6,305 bases of DNA from Thermoleophilaceae bacterium (GCA_013812485.1 JACCTJ010000246.1:1-6305); one strand, 5' to 3'. Shown: positions 1 to 5,816, counted from the stretch's first letter. Numbers and translations are program-made. The notes: generated by a model not told the origin, from the letters alone.

Positions 1-57
1 CGCGTCGGCGTCAAGCTCGCCTCCGATGGGCTCCTCGGGACGCGGCGGACCGCCTGA
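1..57 (+). CDS. possible C-terminal tail of an upstream gene (partial)
   Basis: Frame 1 is open from the window edge to a TGA at 55-57 and gives 18 residues starting RVGVKLASDG. Only the tail is present, so no family can be assigned. CoxE-like VWA genes are often preceded by a MoxR-type AAA ATPase gene, and such an ATPase would be a natural neighbour, but these residues do not identify one. If it is real, it overlaps the ATG used below for the VWA gene by 32 bp, which would argue for a later VWA start. An 18-codon open frame is expected by chance in DNA this GC-rich. Confidence 0.22.
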   Translation, partial: RVGVKLASDGLLGTRRTA

Positions 58-1552
58 GGGCGGCGATCGCGCTCCGCGGCCGCCCGACGGCTTGCGGGCG
101 GCCTCACCTCAGAGCGGCCTGATCGGCGGCGCTCGTCGCTCCGGCGGCCTGTACGGCGGCCTGCCTTCCCGTCAGGGGCCGCCCGGCTTCGACGCACGGG
201 TGCTCGAGCTCGGCGACGAGCTGCGCCGCGAGGGCCTGGCGATCGGGACCTCGGAGCTGCTCGACGCCTTTGGCGCCCTGAGCGAGGTCGGCTGGGCGGA
301 GCCCGTCGCTTTCCGCGAGGCGCTCGCGACCACGCTGGCCAAGTCGCAGGAGGACCGGCGCGTGTTCGACGCCCTGTTCGACCGGTTCTTCTTCCGGGCC
401 GTGGAGCGCGAAGCGGTCGAGAAGGGCCTGACCGAGCGCCGCTTATCGGCCGACGGCGAGGGCGACGGCCGGGAGATCGACTTCGACTCGCTGCGCGAGG
501 CCGTCCGGGCGGCCATCCGCGGGGGCTCCGACGGCGAGATGCGCGACCTGGCCCGGCTCTCGATCGCCGCGCTCGGGCGCCAGGGCGAGGGGTCGGGCGT
601 GGTCGGCGTCGACGTTCAGCGCATCCGCCGCTCGCTCGGCCTGAGGGGCGATCCGACCGGCGAGGCCGAGGCCCGCGGCGATCCCGAGGCACTCCCGACC
701 GAGCGCCTGCGCGAGTTCGAGCGCCACCTGCGGCTCGAGCTCGAGCGCGAGAGCGTCGAGCGGACCCGGTCGCTGCCGCCCGCGCGACCGCTGCGCGAGC
801 TCGACCGGGCGCTGCCGAGCGCGCCGCTCCAGGATCTGGCCGCCGTTCACCGCGTCGCTGCGCAGCTTAAGCGCCGCCTCGCGACCCAGCAACGGGCGGC
901 CGGAGGCCGACGCCGCACTCACGTGGTCGACGTGCGCCGGACCATGCGCGCCTCGCTCGAGACCGGCGGCGTCCCGCTGCGCCTGCACCACCGCCCCCGC
1001 CGACCGCGCCGGCCCGAGGTCTACCTCCTGTGCGACGTCTCCACGAGCGTTACGAGCGCGAGCGTGTTCTTCCTCTCTGTCCTGCACGCTCTCCACGACG
1101 CCTTCCGCAAGCTGCGCTCGTTCGTCTTCGTCGAGCGAATCTCCGAGGTCACCGAGCTGTTCGCCCGCGAGCGCTCGTTCGAGGCCATTTCCCGCGCAAT
1201 CGCCAGCGATGCCGGGGTGGCCGACGTCTCGGGCTACACCGACTACGGGCGCGTGTGGCTCGAGTTCCTGGCCGAGACCGTGGACGACCTCGGCCCGCGC
1301 TCGACGGTGATCGTCCTCGGGGACGCGCGCACGAACGGGCGCGAGCCCCACGCCGCCGCCTTCGGCCGCGTGGCCGAGCGGGCCGGACGGACCTTTTGGA
1401 TGAACCCCGAGCCGAAGCTCTACTGGAACTACGGGGACTCGGTCATGCGTGCCTACGAGCCGTACTGCGACGGCGTGTTCGAGTGCTGGTCGACGCGGCA
1501 GCTCGAAGGGTTCGTGAACGCCCTGACCTCAACCCGGGTCGCTGCGCCCTGA
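26..1552 (+). CDS. CoxE-like VWA domain protein
   Basis: Encodes up to 508 residues resembling the CoxE family of VWA proteins, which usually work with a MoxR-type AAA ATPase in maturing or inserting cofactors into metalloenzymes such as CO dehydrogenase. The N-terminal conserved part begins near residue 55 (FDARVLELGDELRREGL) and is rich in charged helices. A basic, proline-rich linker lies around residues 290-330. The VWA domain starts near residue 330. Its MIDAS motif is intact: D337-x-S339-x-S341, Thr405 in GYTDYG, and Asp433 in VLGDARTN. No signal peptide or membrane segment is seen, so it is probably cytoplasmic. The start is uncertain: ATG 26 has no Shine-Dalgarno sequence, the frame stays open to the window edge, and residues 1-50 are low-complexity Gly/Pro/Arg. 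GTG at 200 lies at the edge of the conserved part. No oxidoreductase gene is visible here, so the target enzyme is unknown. Confidence 0.85.
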   Translation: MGSSGRGGPPEGGDRAPRPPDGLRAASPQSGLIGGARRSGGLYGGLPSRQGPPGFDARVLELGDELRREGLAIGTSELLDAFGALSEVGWAEPVAFREALATTLAKSQEDRRVFDALFDRFFFRAVEREAVEKGLTERRLSADGEGDGREIDFDSLREAVRAAIRGGSDGEMRDLARLSIAALGRQGEGSGVVGVDVQRIRRSLGLRGDPTGEAEARGDPEALPTERLREFERHLRLELERESVERTRSLPPARPLRELDRALPSAPLQDLAAVHRVAAQLKRRLATQQRAAGGRRRTHVVDVRRTMRASLETGGVPLRLHHRPRRPRRPEVYLLCDVSTSVTSASVFFLSVLHALHDAFRKLRSFVFVERISEVTELFARERSFEAISRAIASDAGVADVSGYTDYGRVWLEFLAETVDDLGPRSTVIVLGDARTNGREPHAAAFGRVAERAGRTFWMNPEPKLYWNYGDSVMRAYEPYCDGVFECWSTRQLEGFVNALTSTRVAAP

Positions 1553-1573
1553 GGGGATGGTGAGCACTCGCCT

Positions 1574-1587
1574 CGAGAGTTCTCTCG
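1574..1587. repeat. 14-bp perfect palindrome upstream of the DGPF promoter
   Basis: CGAGAG-TT-CTCTCG is an inverted repeat 22 bp after the VWA stop codon and 7 bp upstream of the candidate -35 element at 1595. As RNA the loop would be very tight and there is no following T-run, so an intrinsic terminator is unlikely. As DNA it is the right size for a dimeric regulator half-site pair, but no matching copy lies upstream of the VOC promoter. Its function is unknown. Confidence 0.35.
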
Positions 1588-1594
1588 TTCGCGA

Positions 1595-1624
1595 TGTAGA
1601 GATCGACGCGACCGCTCCGACCCA
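1595..1624 (+). promoter_or_regulatory. candidate ECF42-type promoter of the DGPF-sigma operon
   Basis: The -35-like element TGTAGA (1595-1600) is followed by a 17-nt spacer and a -10-like CGACCCA (1618-1624). The element matches the one at 3330-3359 at 25 of 30 positions, including all of GCTCCGACCCA. From memory, ECF42 sigma factors recognise TGTCGA at -35 and a CGA-containing -10, which fits. Transcription would start near 1630, leaving a leader of roughly 45 nt before the DGPF ATG at 1674. The -35 differs from the consensus by one base (A for C). Being upstream of the sigma factor's own operon, it implies autoregulation. Confidence 0.68.
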
Positions 1625-1660
1625 CTGGCAAGAGCACCCCCGCCGGGGCGCTGAACCGAA

Positions 1661-1668
1661 AGAGGGTG
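1661..1668 (+). promoter_or_regulatory. ribosome binding site of the DGPF gene
   Basis: The purine-rich AGAGGGTG lies 5 nt before ATG 1674. It fixes the start there rather than at the in-frame ATG at 1557, which would place the promoter element inside the coding sequence. Confidence 0.7.
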
Positions 1669-1673
1669 ACGCA

Positions 1674-2036
1674 ATGAAGTACATGATCATGACGTTCGGC
1701 GAGGCCTCAGCCATGATGGAGACCAAGTCGGCGGACTGGATCAGGAAGATGATCGAGTTCATGCACACGCTCAACGACGATCTCCGTGAGGCCGGCGAGC
1801 TCGTCGACGCGCAGGGGCTCACCGACGGAAGCCAGGCCAAGACCGTCCGCTTTCAGAACGGCACCCCCGTCCCTACCGACGGGCCGTTCGCCGAATCGAA
1901 GGAATCGCTCGTCGGCTACTGGATCGTCGACGTCGAGGGCGAGCCGCGGGCGATCGAGATCGCCTCGCGGATCGTCGCCTTCGTCGAAGCGCCGATCGAG
2001 GTGCGCCGGGTCGCGGACGGGCCGCCAGAGGTGTGA
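1674..2036 (+). CDS. YCII-related (DGPF) domain protein
   Basis: A 120-residue protein of the YCII/DGPF family, a small alpha-beta fold of the dimeric ferredoxin-like type. It begins with the characteristic MKYMIMTFGE strand, continues with a helix around residues 20-42 ending in EAGELVDAQGL, and carries the signature DGPF at 69-72 within TDGPFAESKE, then GYWIVDVE. The length is normal for the family and no membrane segment is present. In actinobacteria such genes are the standard neighbours of ECF42 sigma factors, although their biochemical role is not established. Here the stop TGA (2034-2036) overlaps the GTG start of the sigma gene, so the two are almost certainly co-transcribed and translationally coupled. 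The start at ATG 1674 is supported by the Shine-Dalgarno sequence and by the conserved N-terminus. Confidence 0.93.
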   Translation: MKYMIMTFGEASAMMETKSADWIRKMIEFMHTLNDDLREAGELVDAQGLTDGSQAKTVRFQNGTPVPTDGPFAESKESLVGYWIVDVEGEPRAIEIASRIVAFVEAPIEVRRVADGPPEV

Positions 2037-3250
2037 GCACCGAAGCTCGCATCGAGGACCTGCTGCGTGAGCTCGCGCCGCAGGTCCTCGCAATGCTCGT
2101 ACGGCGGCACGGGCAGTTCGACGCCTGTGAGGATGCCGTCCAGGAGGCACTGGTCGCGGCGGCGCTGCAGTGGCCGAAGGAGGGCGTCCCCGACAGCCCG
2201 CGATCATGGCTCGCGACCGTCGCCTCCCGCCGTCTGGTCGACGAATGGCGGAGCGAGGGCGCCCGGGAGCGTCGGGAGGAGAGCGCCGCGGCGCTGGAGC
2301 TGCCTGTCCAGACGCATCCTCCCGCCGAGGACGACACGCTCACGCTGCTCTTCCTCTGCTGCCACCCATCGCTCTCCCCGCCGTCGCAGCTGGCCCTCAC
2401 GCTGCGTGCGGTCGGCGGGCTGTCGACGGCGGAGATCGCGCACGCCTTTTTCGTTCCCGAAGCCACGATGGCCCAGCGGATCAGCCGCGCGAAGCGGAGC
2501 ATCAAGAGCACGGGCATCCGCTTCGACCTGCCGCCGGAGCCGGAGCGGGCCGACCGCCTGCGCGTCGTACTCCACGTGCTCTACCTCGTCTTCAACGAGG
2601 GCTACACGGCGAGCTCGGGCCCTGCGCTGCAGCGGGCCGACCTCACAAACGAGGCGATCCGGCTGACGCGCATGCTCCGCCGACGCCTGCCCGAGGAGGG
2701 CGAGGTCGCCGGTCTGCTGGCGCTCATGCTGCTGACCGATGCCCGGCGGGCGGCCCGGACGGAAGTGGACGGGTCGCTCGTCCCGCTCGACGAGCAACGT
2801 CGCGAGCTCTGGAACACGGCCCAGATCGAGGAGGGCGTAGCGCTGGTCACCCGCACCCTCGGCACGGTGCCGATCGGGCCCTACCAGCTCCAGGCAGCGA
2901 TGGCCGCGGTGCACGACGAGGCGCCGAGCGCAGCGGAGACGGATTGGCCGCAGATCCTGGCGCTGTACGAGGTCCTCGAACAGGTGTCGCCGAGTCCGGT
3001 CGTGACGCTCAATCGAGCCGTTGCCGTCGCCATGGTCGACGGGCCCCGTGCCGGCCTCGCCCTGCTCGGAACCCTCGACGCGGAGGACCGCATGGCCCGC
3101 AACCATCGCCTCGATGCCGTGCGGGGCCACCTGCTCGAGCTCGCTGGGGACACGGACGCGGCGCGCGAGGCCTACGCTCGGGCGGCCAGGATGACCGCGA
3201 GCGTTCCAGAGCAGCGCTATCTCGCGCTGCGGGCCGCCCAGGTCGGTTAG
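2033..3250 (+). CDS. ECF42-like RNA polymerase sigma factor with C-terminal extension
   Basis: A 405-residue sigma-70 family factor. Region 2 spans about residues 10-75, with FDACEDAVQEAL and then SWLATVASRRLVDEWR. Region 4 spans about 100-160, with the helix-turn-helix LSTAEIAHAFFVPEATMAQR and SRAKRSI. The rest is a 240-residue extension (DUF6596-like plus TPR-like helices): LYLVFNEGY at 183-191, LLALMLLTDARR near 228-239, GPYQLQAAMAAVH at 282-294, and a final helical pair ending GDTDAAREAYARAA. This is about twice the size of a plain ECF factor and typical of the ECF42 group, in which the extension is thought to replace an anti-sigma factor as the control element; no anti-sigma gene is seen here. 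The GTG start overlaps the DGPF stop in the sequence GTGA. The reading frame is intact. Its probable targets are the two promoter elements at 1595 and 3330. Confidence 0.94.
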   Translation: MSTEARIEDLLRELAPQVLAMLVRRHGQFDACEDAVQEALVAAALQWPKEGVPDSPRSWLATVASRRLVDEWRSEGARERREESAAALELPVQTHPPAEDDTLTLLFLCCHPSLSPPSQLALTLRAVGGLSTAEIAHAFFVPEATMAQRISRAKRSIKSTGIRFDLPPEPERADRLRVVLHVLYLVFNEGYTASSGPALQRADLTNEAIRLTRMLRRRLPEEGEVAGLLALMLLTDARRAARTEVDGSLVPLDEQRRELWNTAQIEEGVALVTRTLGTVPIGPYQLQAAMAAVHDEAPSAAETDWPQILALYEVLEQVSPSPVVTLNRAVAVAMVDGPRAGLALLGTLDAEDRMARNHRLDAVRGHLLELAGDTDAAREAYARAARMTASVPEQRYLALRAAQVG

Positions 3251-3264
3251 TCATGGCTTCTTGC

Positions 3265-3282
3265 GCAGGTCTCCGAACCTGC
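3265..3282. terminator. weak hairpin after the sigma gene
   Basis: GCAGGT-CTCCGA-ACCTGC is a perfect 6-bp stem with a 6-nt loop, 14 nt past the sigma-factor stop. No T-run follows, so it would be at most a weak or Rho-assisted terminator, or an RNA 3'-end stabiliser. Its position between two separately promoted units is the main support. Confidence 0.3.
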
Positions 3283-3329
3283 CGCGCGCCAATGCGCCGT
3301 TACCGCTCAAAGCCCGTTTTCTTGGCGCA

Positions 3330-3359
3330 TGTCGAGAACCACGCGGCGGCTCCGACCCA
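3330..3359 (+). promoter_or_regulatory. candidate ECF42-type promoter of the VOC gene
   Basis: The -35-like TGTCGA (3330-3335), a 17-nt spacer and the -10-like CGACCCA (3353-3359) repeat the element at 1595-1624 with five mismatches in 30. The -35 here equals the TGTCGA I recall for ECF42 promoters exactly. Transcription would start near 3365, giving a leader of about 60 nt before ATG 3426. A 7-bp inverted repeat, ATGCGCC (3292-3298) and GGCGCAT (3324-3330), ends at the first base of the -35. The site places the VOC gene under the neighbouring sigma factor. Confidence 0.7.
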
Positions 3360-3375
3360 GTCGAATAACCACCAC

Positions 3376-3382
3376 AGGAGGT
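3376..3382 (+). promoter_or_regulatory. orphan perfect Shine-Dalgarno sequence in the VOC leader
   Basis: AGGAGGT is a full anti-16S match, yet no ATG, GTG or TTG follows at a usable distance; the nearest start-like codon is ATC at 3389. It lies in the predicted leader of the VOC mRNA, 43 nt before the real start. It may be a chance match, a ribosome standby site, or the remnant of a lost start. Confidence 0.3.
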
Positions 3383-3412
3383 CGCGACATCGGCGATCTC
3401 GACGCGAACGAG

Positions 3413-3420
3413 AAGAGGAG
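3413..3420 (+). promoter_or_regulatory. ribosome binding site of the VOC gene
   Basis: AAGAGGAG ends 5 nt before ATG 3426 and fixes that start. Confidence 0.7.
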
Positions 3421-3425
3421 TCAAC

Positions 3426-3818
3426 ATGACCACCCAGGCATCCCTCATCACCGGCACCGACTTCGTCATGGTGCCCACGAAGGACTTCGACGCGGCGGTG
3501 GAGTTCTTCGGCACGGTGCTCGGCCTACCGTTGTCGAAGCGCTACGGGCAGTCGCCCGGGGCCGAGTTCGAGACCGGCAACCTCACGCTCAGCGTGATGG
3601 AGTCCGAAGCGTTCGGGATCGAGTTCACCCCGAACAGGAACCCGATCGCGTTGCGCGTCAGCGACGTCGACGCCGCTCGGAGCGAGCTCGAATCACACGG
3701 CGTCTCGTTCGTTACCCAGTTCGACAGCGGAGTCTGCCATCAGGCCATCTTCCACGACCCGGACGGCAACGCGTTCGTGCTGCACCACCGCTACGCGCCG
3801 CCCTCGCCCAAAGGCTGA
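3426..3818 (+). CDS. VOC (glyoxalase/bleomycin-resistance fold) family protein
   Basis: A 130-residue single-domain protein with two beta-alpha-beta-beta-beta halves. The first half has FVMVPTKDFDAAVEFFGTVLG (about 13-33); the second has IALRVSDVDAARSELESHGV (74-93) and the closing DPDGNAFVLHH (111-121). Length and layout are normal. The four positions that usually hold metal ligands in glyoxalase-type members are, by my alignment, Phe13, Ser56, Pro73 and Val118, so a canonical His/Glu metal site is absent. The protein may bind a small molecule or use another chemistry; the substrate cannot be named. The Shine-Dalgarno sequence is strong. It follows the sigma gene after 175 bp and has its own copy of the sigma-module promoter, so it is a likely regulon member. 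It converges with the MerR gene, leaving 30 bp between the two stops. Confidence 0.9.
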   Translation: MTTQASLITGTDFVMVPTKDFDAAVEFFGTVLGLPLSKRYGQSPGAEFETGNLTLSVMESEAFGIEFTPNRNPIALRVSDVDAARSELESHGVSFVTQFDSGVCHQAIFHDPDGNAFVLHHRYAPPSPKG

Positions 3819-3848
3819 CCTCGGCTGGTCCGACGCTCCCCGGCTGCG

Positions 3849-4694
3849 CTAGTGGCGGCGCGAGCGGTGCCGGCCCTCGGCGCCTCGCTCGAGCTCACGC
3901 CCGAACGCCTGCTCGACGGCGCGGGTCATCTTGCGCTGGAAGACGGCGAGCAGCGCCTCCGAGGCGAGCGGCCGAACCCGCTCGAGGGCCTCCCGGACCT
4001 CGGGGAGGCGCTCGTCCGGGCGCCCGGCCGCCTCGAACGGCCGCCAGAGCTGCTCGAGGAAGAGCTTGACGAAGGCCTCGGCCACGCCCTCGGAGTGGCG
4101 GCTGAGCTGTTCGAGGACACGGATGGTGGCCTCAGGCGCCACTCCGAGCCGGGCGAGCTCCTCGCCGGCGCTGAGCAGGGTCGGGCTTGGGACCTCGTAG
4201 CGGCCCTGGCCCACGGGCGCCAACAGGCCGAGCTTGATCGACTTGGCCAGCAGCTTTCCCTCGTAGGCGTCACCGAAGCGCGCGGGGAGGTCGGCCTCGT
4301 CGAGGAACTCGGGAGCCTCCTGCTCGAACGGCGTGGTCAGCGCGCGCTTGAAGCCGAGCAGCTCCTCCGTCGAGCCGGCACCCGCCCCGGCCAGCAGGCG
4401 GTCGATCGCCTTGAGGTTGAAGCCGTCGGCCTGCATCTCCGCGATCAGGCGCAGCCGGGTCACGTGCTCGCCCCCGTAGAAGCCGGTGCGACCCCGGATG
4501 GTCGGCGGGGGCAGCAGCCCGCGCGACTGGTGCGCGCGGATGTTGCGCACGGTCATGCCGGTCTTTCCTGCGAGCTGCTCGATGGTCAGCTCGTCCTCTG
4601 CGCCCGCCTCGGCGCGGCCGCCGCCACTCGCGCCGTTGCCTGCGGCGCCGGCGTCCTCCCCCTCCTCGGCGAAGTGGGTGTTTCTACTCGCCAT
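3849..4694 (-). CDS. MerR-family transcriptional regulator
   Basis: A 281-residue regulator. Residues 1-34 are a Gly/Ala/Glu-rich, probably disordered leader. The winged helix-turn-helix spans about 36-105: LTIEQLAGKTGMTVRNIRAHQSRGLLPPP, then the wing GRTGFYGGEHVTRLRLIAEM and the helix GFNLKAIDRLL. The C-terminal effector region (about 110-270) is mostly helical, ends in the basic tail RHRSRRH and contains no cysteine, so thiol-based metal sensing as in MerR, CueR or ZntR is excluded. The ligand is unknown. The start is set by an in-frame TAA not far upstream; ATG 4694 is the first start after it and has no Shine-Dalgarno sequence. The gene is divergent from the broken membrane-protein gene and could regulate it from the shared 126-bp gap, or regulate itself. 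Confidence 0.9.
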   Translation of the reverse strand: MASRNTHFAEEGEDAGAAGNGASGGGRAEAGAEDELTIEQLAGKTGMTVRNIRAHQSRGLLPPPTIRGRTGFYGGEHVTRLRLIAEMQADGFNLKAIDRLLAGAGAGSTEELLGFKRALTTPFEQEAPEFLDEADLPARFGDAYEGKLLAKSIKLGLLAPVGQGRYEVPSPTLLSAGEELARLGVAPEATIRVLEQLSRHSEGVAEAFVKLFLEQLWRPFEAAGRPDERLPEVREALERVRPLASEALLAVFQRKMTRAVEQAFGRELERGAEGRHRSRRH

Positions 4695-4708
4695 CGGTCG
4701 GGAACTTT

Positions 4709-4739
4709 ACCGTAGCCATGCTCCATCGTTTGATGTAAC
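4709..4739 (-). promoter_or_regulatory. possible promoter of the MerR gene with a 19-bp spacer
   Basis: Read on the minus strand, GTTACA (4739-4734) and TACGGT (4714-4709) are separated by 19 bp, the long spacer typical of promoters acted on by MerR proteins. The region is locally AT-richer than its surroundings. The implied start of transcription is only about 8 nt before ATG 4694, which fits the missing Shine-Dalgarno sequence and suggests a leaderless or near-leaderless mRNA. Both hexamers are weak, so the call is tentative. Confidence 0.3.
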
Positions 4740-4751
4740 AGAAATAGGGGA

Positions 4752-4770
4752 CGGGGTTGCGGAAACCCCG
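4752..4770. repeat. 7-bp inverted repeat in the divergent gap
   Basis: CGGGGTT-GCGGA-AACCCCG is a perfect stem with a 5-nt loop, between the MerR start and the membrane-gene start. On the minus strand it is followed by TCCCCTATTTCT, so it could end minus-strand transcripts entering from the right. It could also be an operator shared by the divergent genes. Nothing else decides between these. Confidence 0.4.
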
Positions 4771-4808
4771 AGGGGGCGCGGTCCGCCAGCGTCCCGGCCA
4801 CCGACGAG

Positions 4809-4815
4809 AAGGAGA
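4809..4815 (+). promoter_or_regulatory. ribosome binding site of the broken membrane-protein gene
   Basis: AAGGAGA lies 5 nt before ATG 4821. This strong site shows where the original gene began, even though the frame from this ATG stops after 26 codons. Confidence 0.6.
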
Positions 4816-4820
4816 TCGAG

Positions 4821-5816
4821 ATGGAAGCCATCCGGTCCGCAGGGCGATCGCCGGCCTCGCCGCCGGCGAGCCCGCGGGCGGAGCGGCCACCGAGGACCTG
4901 ATCCCCGCGACGATCGCCGCGGCGCTGCTCTCGATCGGCGCCGTCGCCTTCGGCGAGGCCCATCGCCGCGGCCGCACGCAGGTCCTGAGTCGGCTCGCCG
5001 CGTTCGCCGGCCGCGTCCGGGTCTGCCCGGCTGGGTCGCCCTGCCCTCGCTGATGGCTGCGGTCGCGCTGGTCACCGCGTGCTTCGGCTTCCCCACATCG
5101 ACGACGGCCGCGACGCCGGCCCGTTCGCCAACACCTCCCACTTCTTCATCCTCGCCGGCCTCGGCGGCATCGTGCTCTCGGGCACACGGCCATGCTGCTC
5201 GGCGCCGGCAGCGAGCGCACGCGCACCTCGCTCGAGCTGCTCGAGGGCTGGCACGCGCCGCTCGGCGGCGTGCTGATCTTCCTGTGCGCCGGGTTCTACG
5301 TCCTCCTCAACGGGACGATGGCCACCGTACGCCTCGATCCCGCCGCGCGCCGACGGCGCCGAGTGGATGCGCGTGCTCGCCTGGCAGGGGGGCGGCAGCC
5401 GCCTCGAGCATCTGCGCGAGTCCGCACCCGGCACCTACCGTACGATGCGACCGCTGCCCGTGCACGCGAGTGGAAGGCGTTCGTGCGCCTCCACGACGGC
5501 CGCTCGCCGCGCGCACTGCCGATCTACATGCCCCGCGAGACCGCCATCCCCGCCCCCGAGATCCCCGCCGAGCCGGCCTTTGCGCGCTCCTTCGTGCCCG
5601 ACAAGCGGCCTCCAGCGCGAGGCGGTGGGCTCGAGCGCGCTCCAGCTGCCGGCCTACGGGCTGCTCGCAGGCGTAGCGGCGGTCTGGCTCGCGACGATGA
5701 CCCGGCTCGGCCGGGCGGGCATCGATCCGACGGGCGGCCCGCCCGAGCGCGGCACCTCGCGCCGGCGGGAGGTCAGCACGCCCGCAACACGGGCCGGCGG
5801 TCTCACCGCCTCGTGA
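4821..5816 (+). pseudogene. frameshifted, internally deleted multi-pass membrane protein
   Basis: Starts at ATG 4821 (MEAIRSA). A coherent protein can be followed only by changing frame seven times: frame 3 to about 4838; frame 2 to about 5020 (AIAGLAAGEPAGG, then the helix LIPATIAAALLSIGAVAFGE); frame 1 to about 5092 (GWVALPSLMAAVALVTACFGF); frame 3 to about 5186 (HIDDGRDAGPFANTSHFFIL); frame 2 to about 5345 (LLEGWHAPLGGVLIFLCAGF); frame 3 to about 5467 (EWMRVLAWQGGGSRLEHL); frame 2 to about 5610 (EWKAFVRLHDGRSPRALPIY); frame 3 to TGA 5816 (LQREAVGSS, then the helix LLAGVAAVWLATMTRLG). The HIDDGRDAGPFANTSHFF part resembles, from memory, uncharacterised actinobacterial membrane proteins that have extra residues between FGF and HID and many more helices. 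The C-terminal EWMRVLAW/EWKAFVRLHDG part may be a second domain or a second gene joined by deletion. Function unknown. Confidence 0.65.

Noticed and set aside
443..1351. A 302-codon open frame on the minus strand inside the VWA gene
   Set aside because: It mirrors the VWA reading frame, is low-complexity Ala/Arg/Glu/Gly-rich with no motif, and long antisense frames are expected at this GC content.
1557..1673. Extending the DGPF gene upstream to ATG 1557
   Set aside because: The family begins at MKYMIMTF, a Shine-Dalgarno sequence precedes ATG 1674, and the extension would be built from the promoter element.
2421..2426. A further TGTCGA inside the sigma gene
   Set aside because: No CGA lies at the 17-nt spacing and it is within coding sequence, so it is a chance match.
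2170..3429. A 419-codon plus-strand open frame overlapping the sigma gene
   Set aside because: It is Arg/Ala/Gly-rich without any recognisable domain and lies over the well-supported sigma factor.
3701..3726. TGTCGA on the minus strand inside the VOC gene
   Set aside because: The required CGA at 17-nt spacing is absent on that strand.
3852..4715. A 287-codon plus-strand open frame opposite the MerR gene
   Set aside because: The minus strand encodes a clear MerR helix-turn-helix; the plus frame has no domain signature and no ribosome binding site.
4757..5053. A small intact 98-residue protein in the frame from ATG 4757
   Set aside because: Its first 27 residues read through the leader and ribosome binding site of ATG 4821; only the middle is coherent and it continues in another frame, so it is a fragment of the broken membrane gene.
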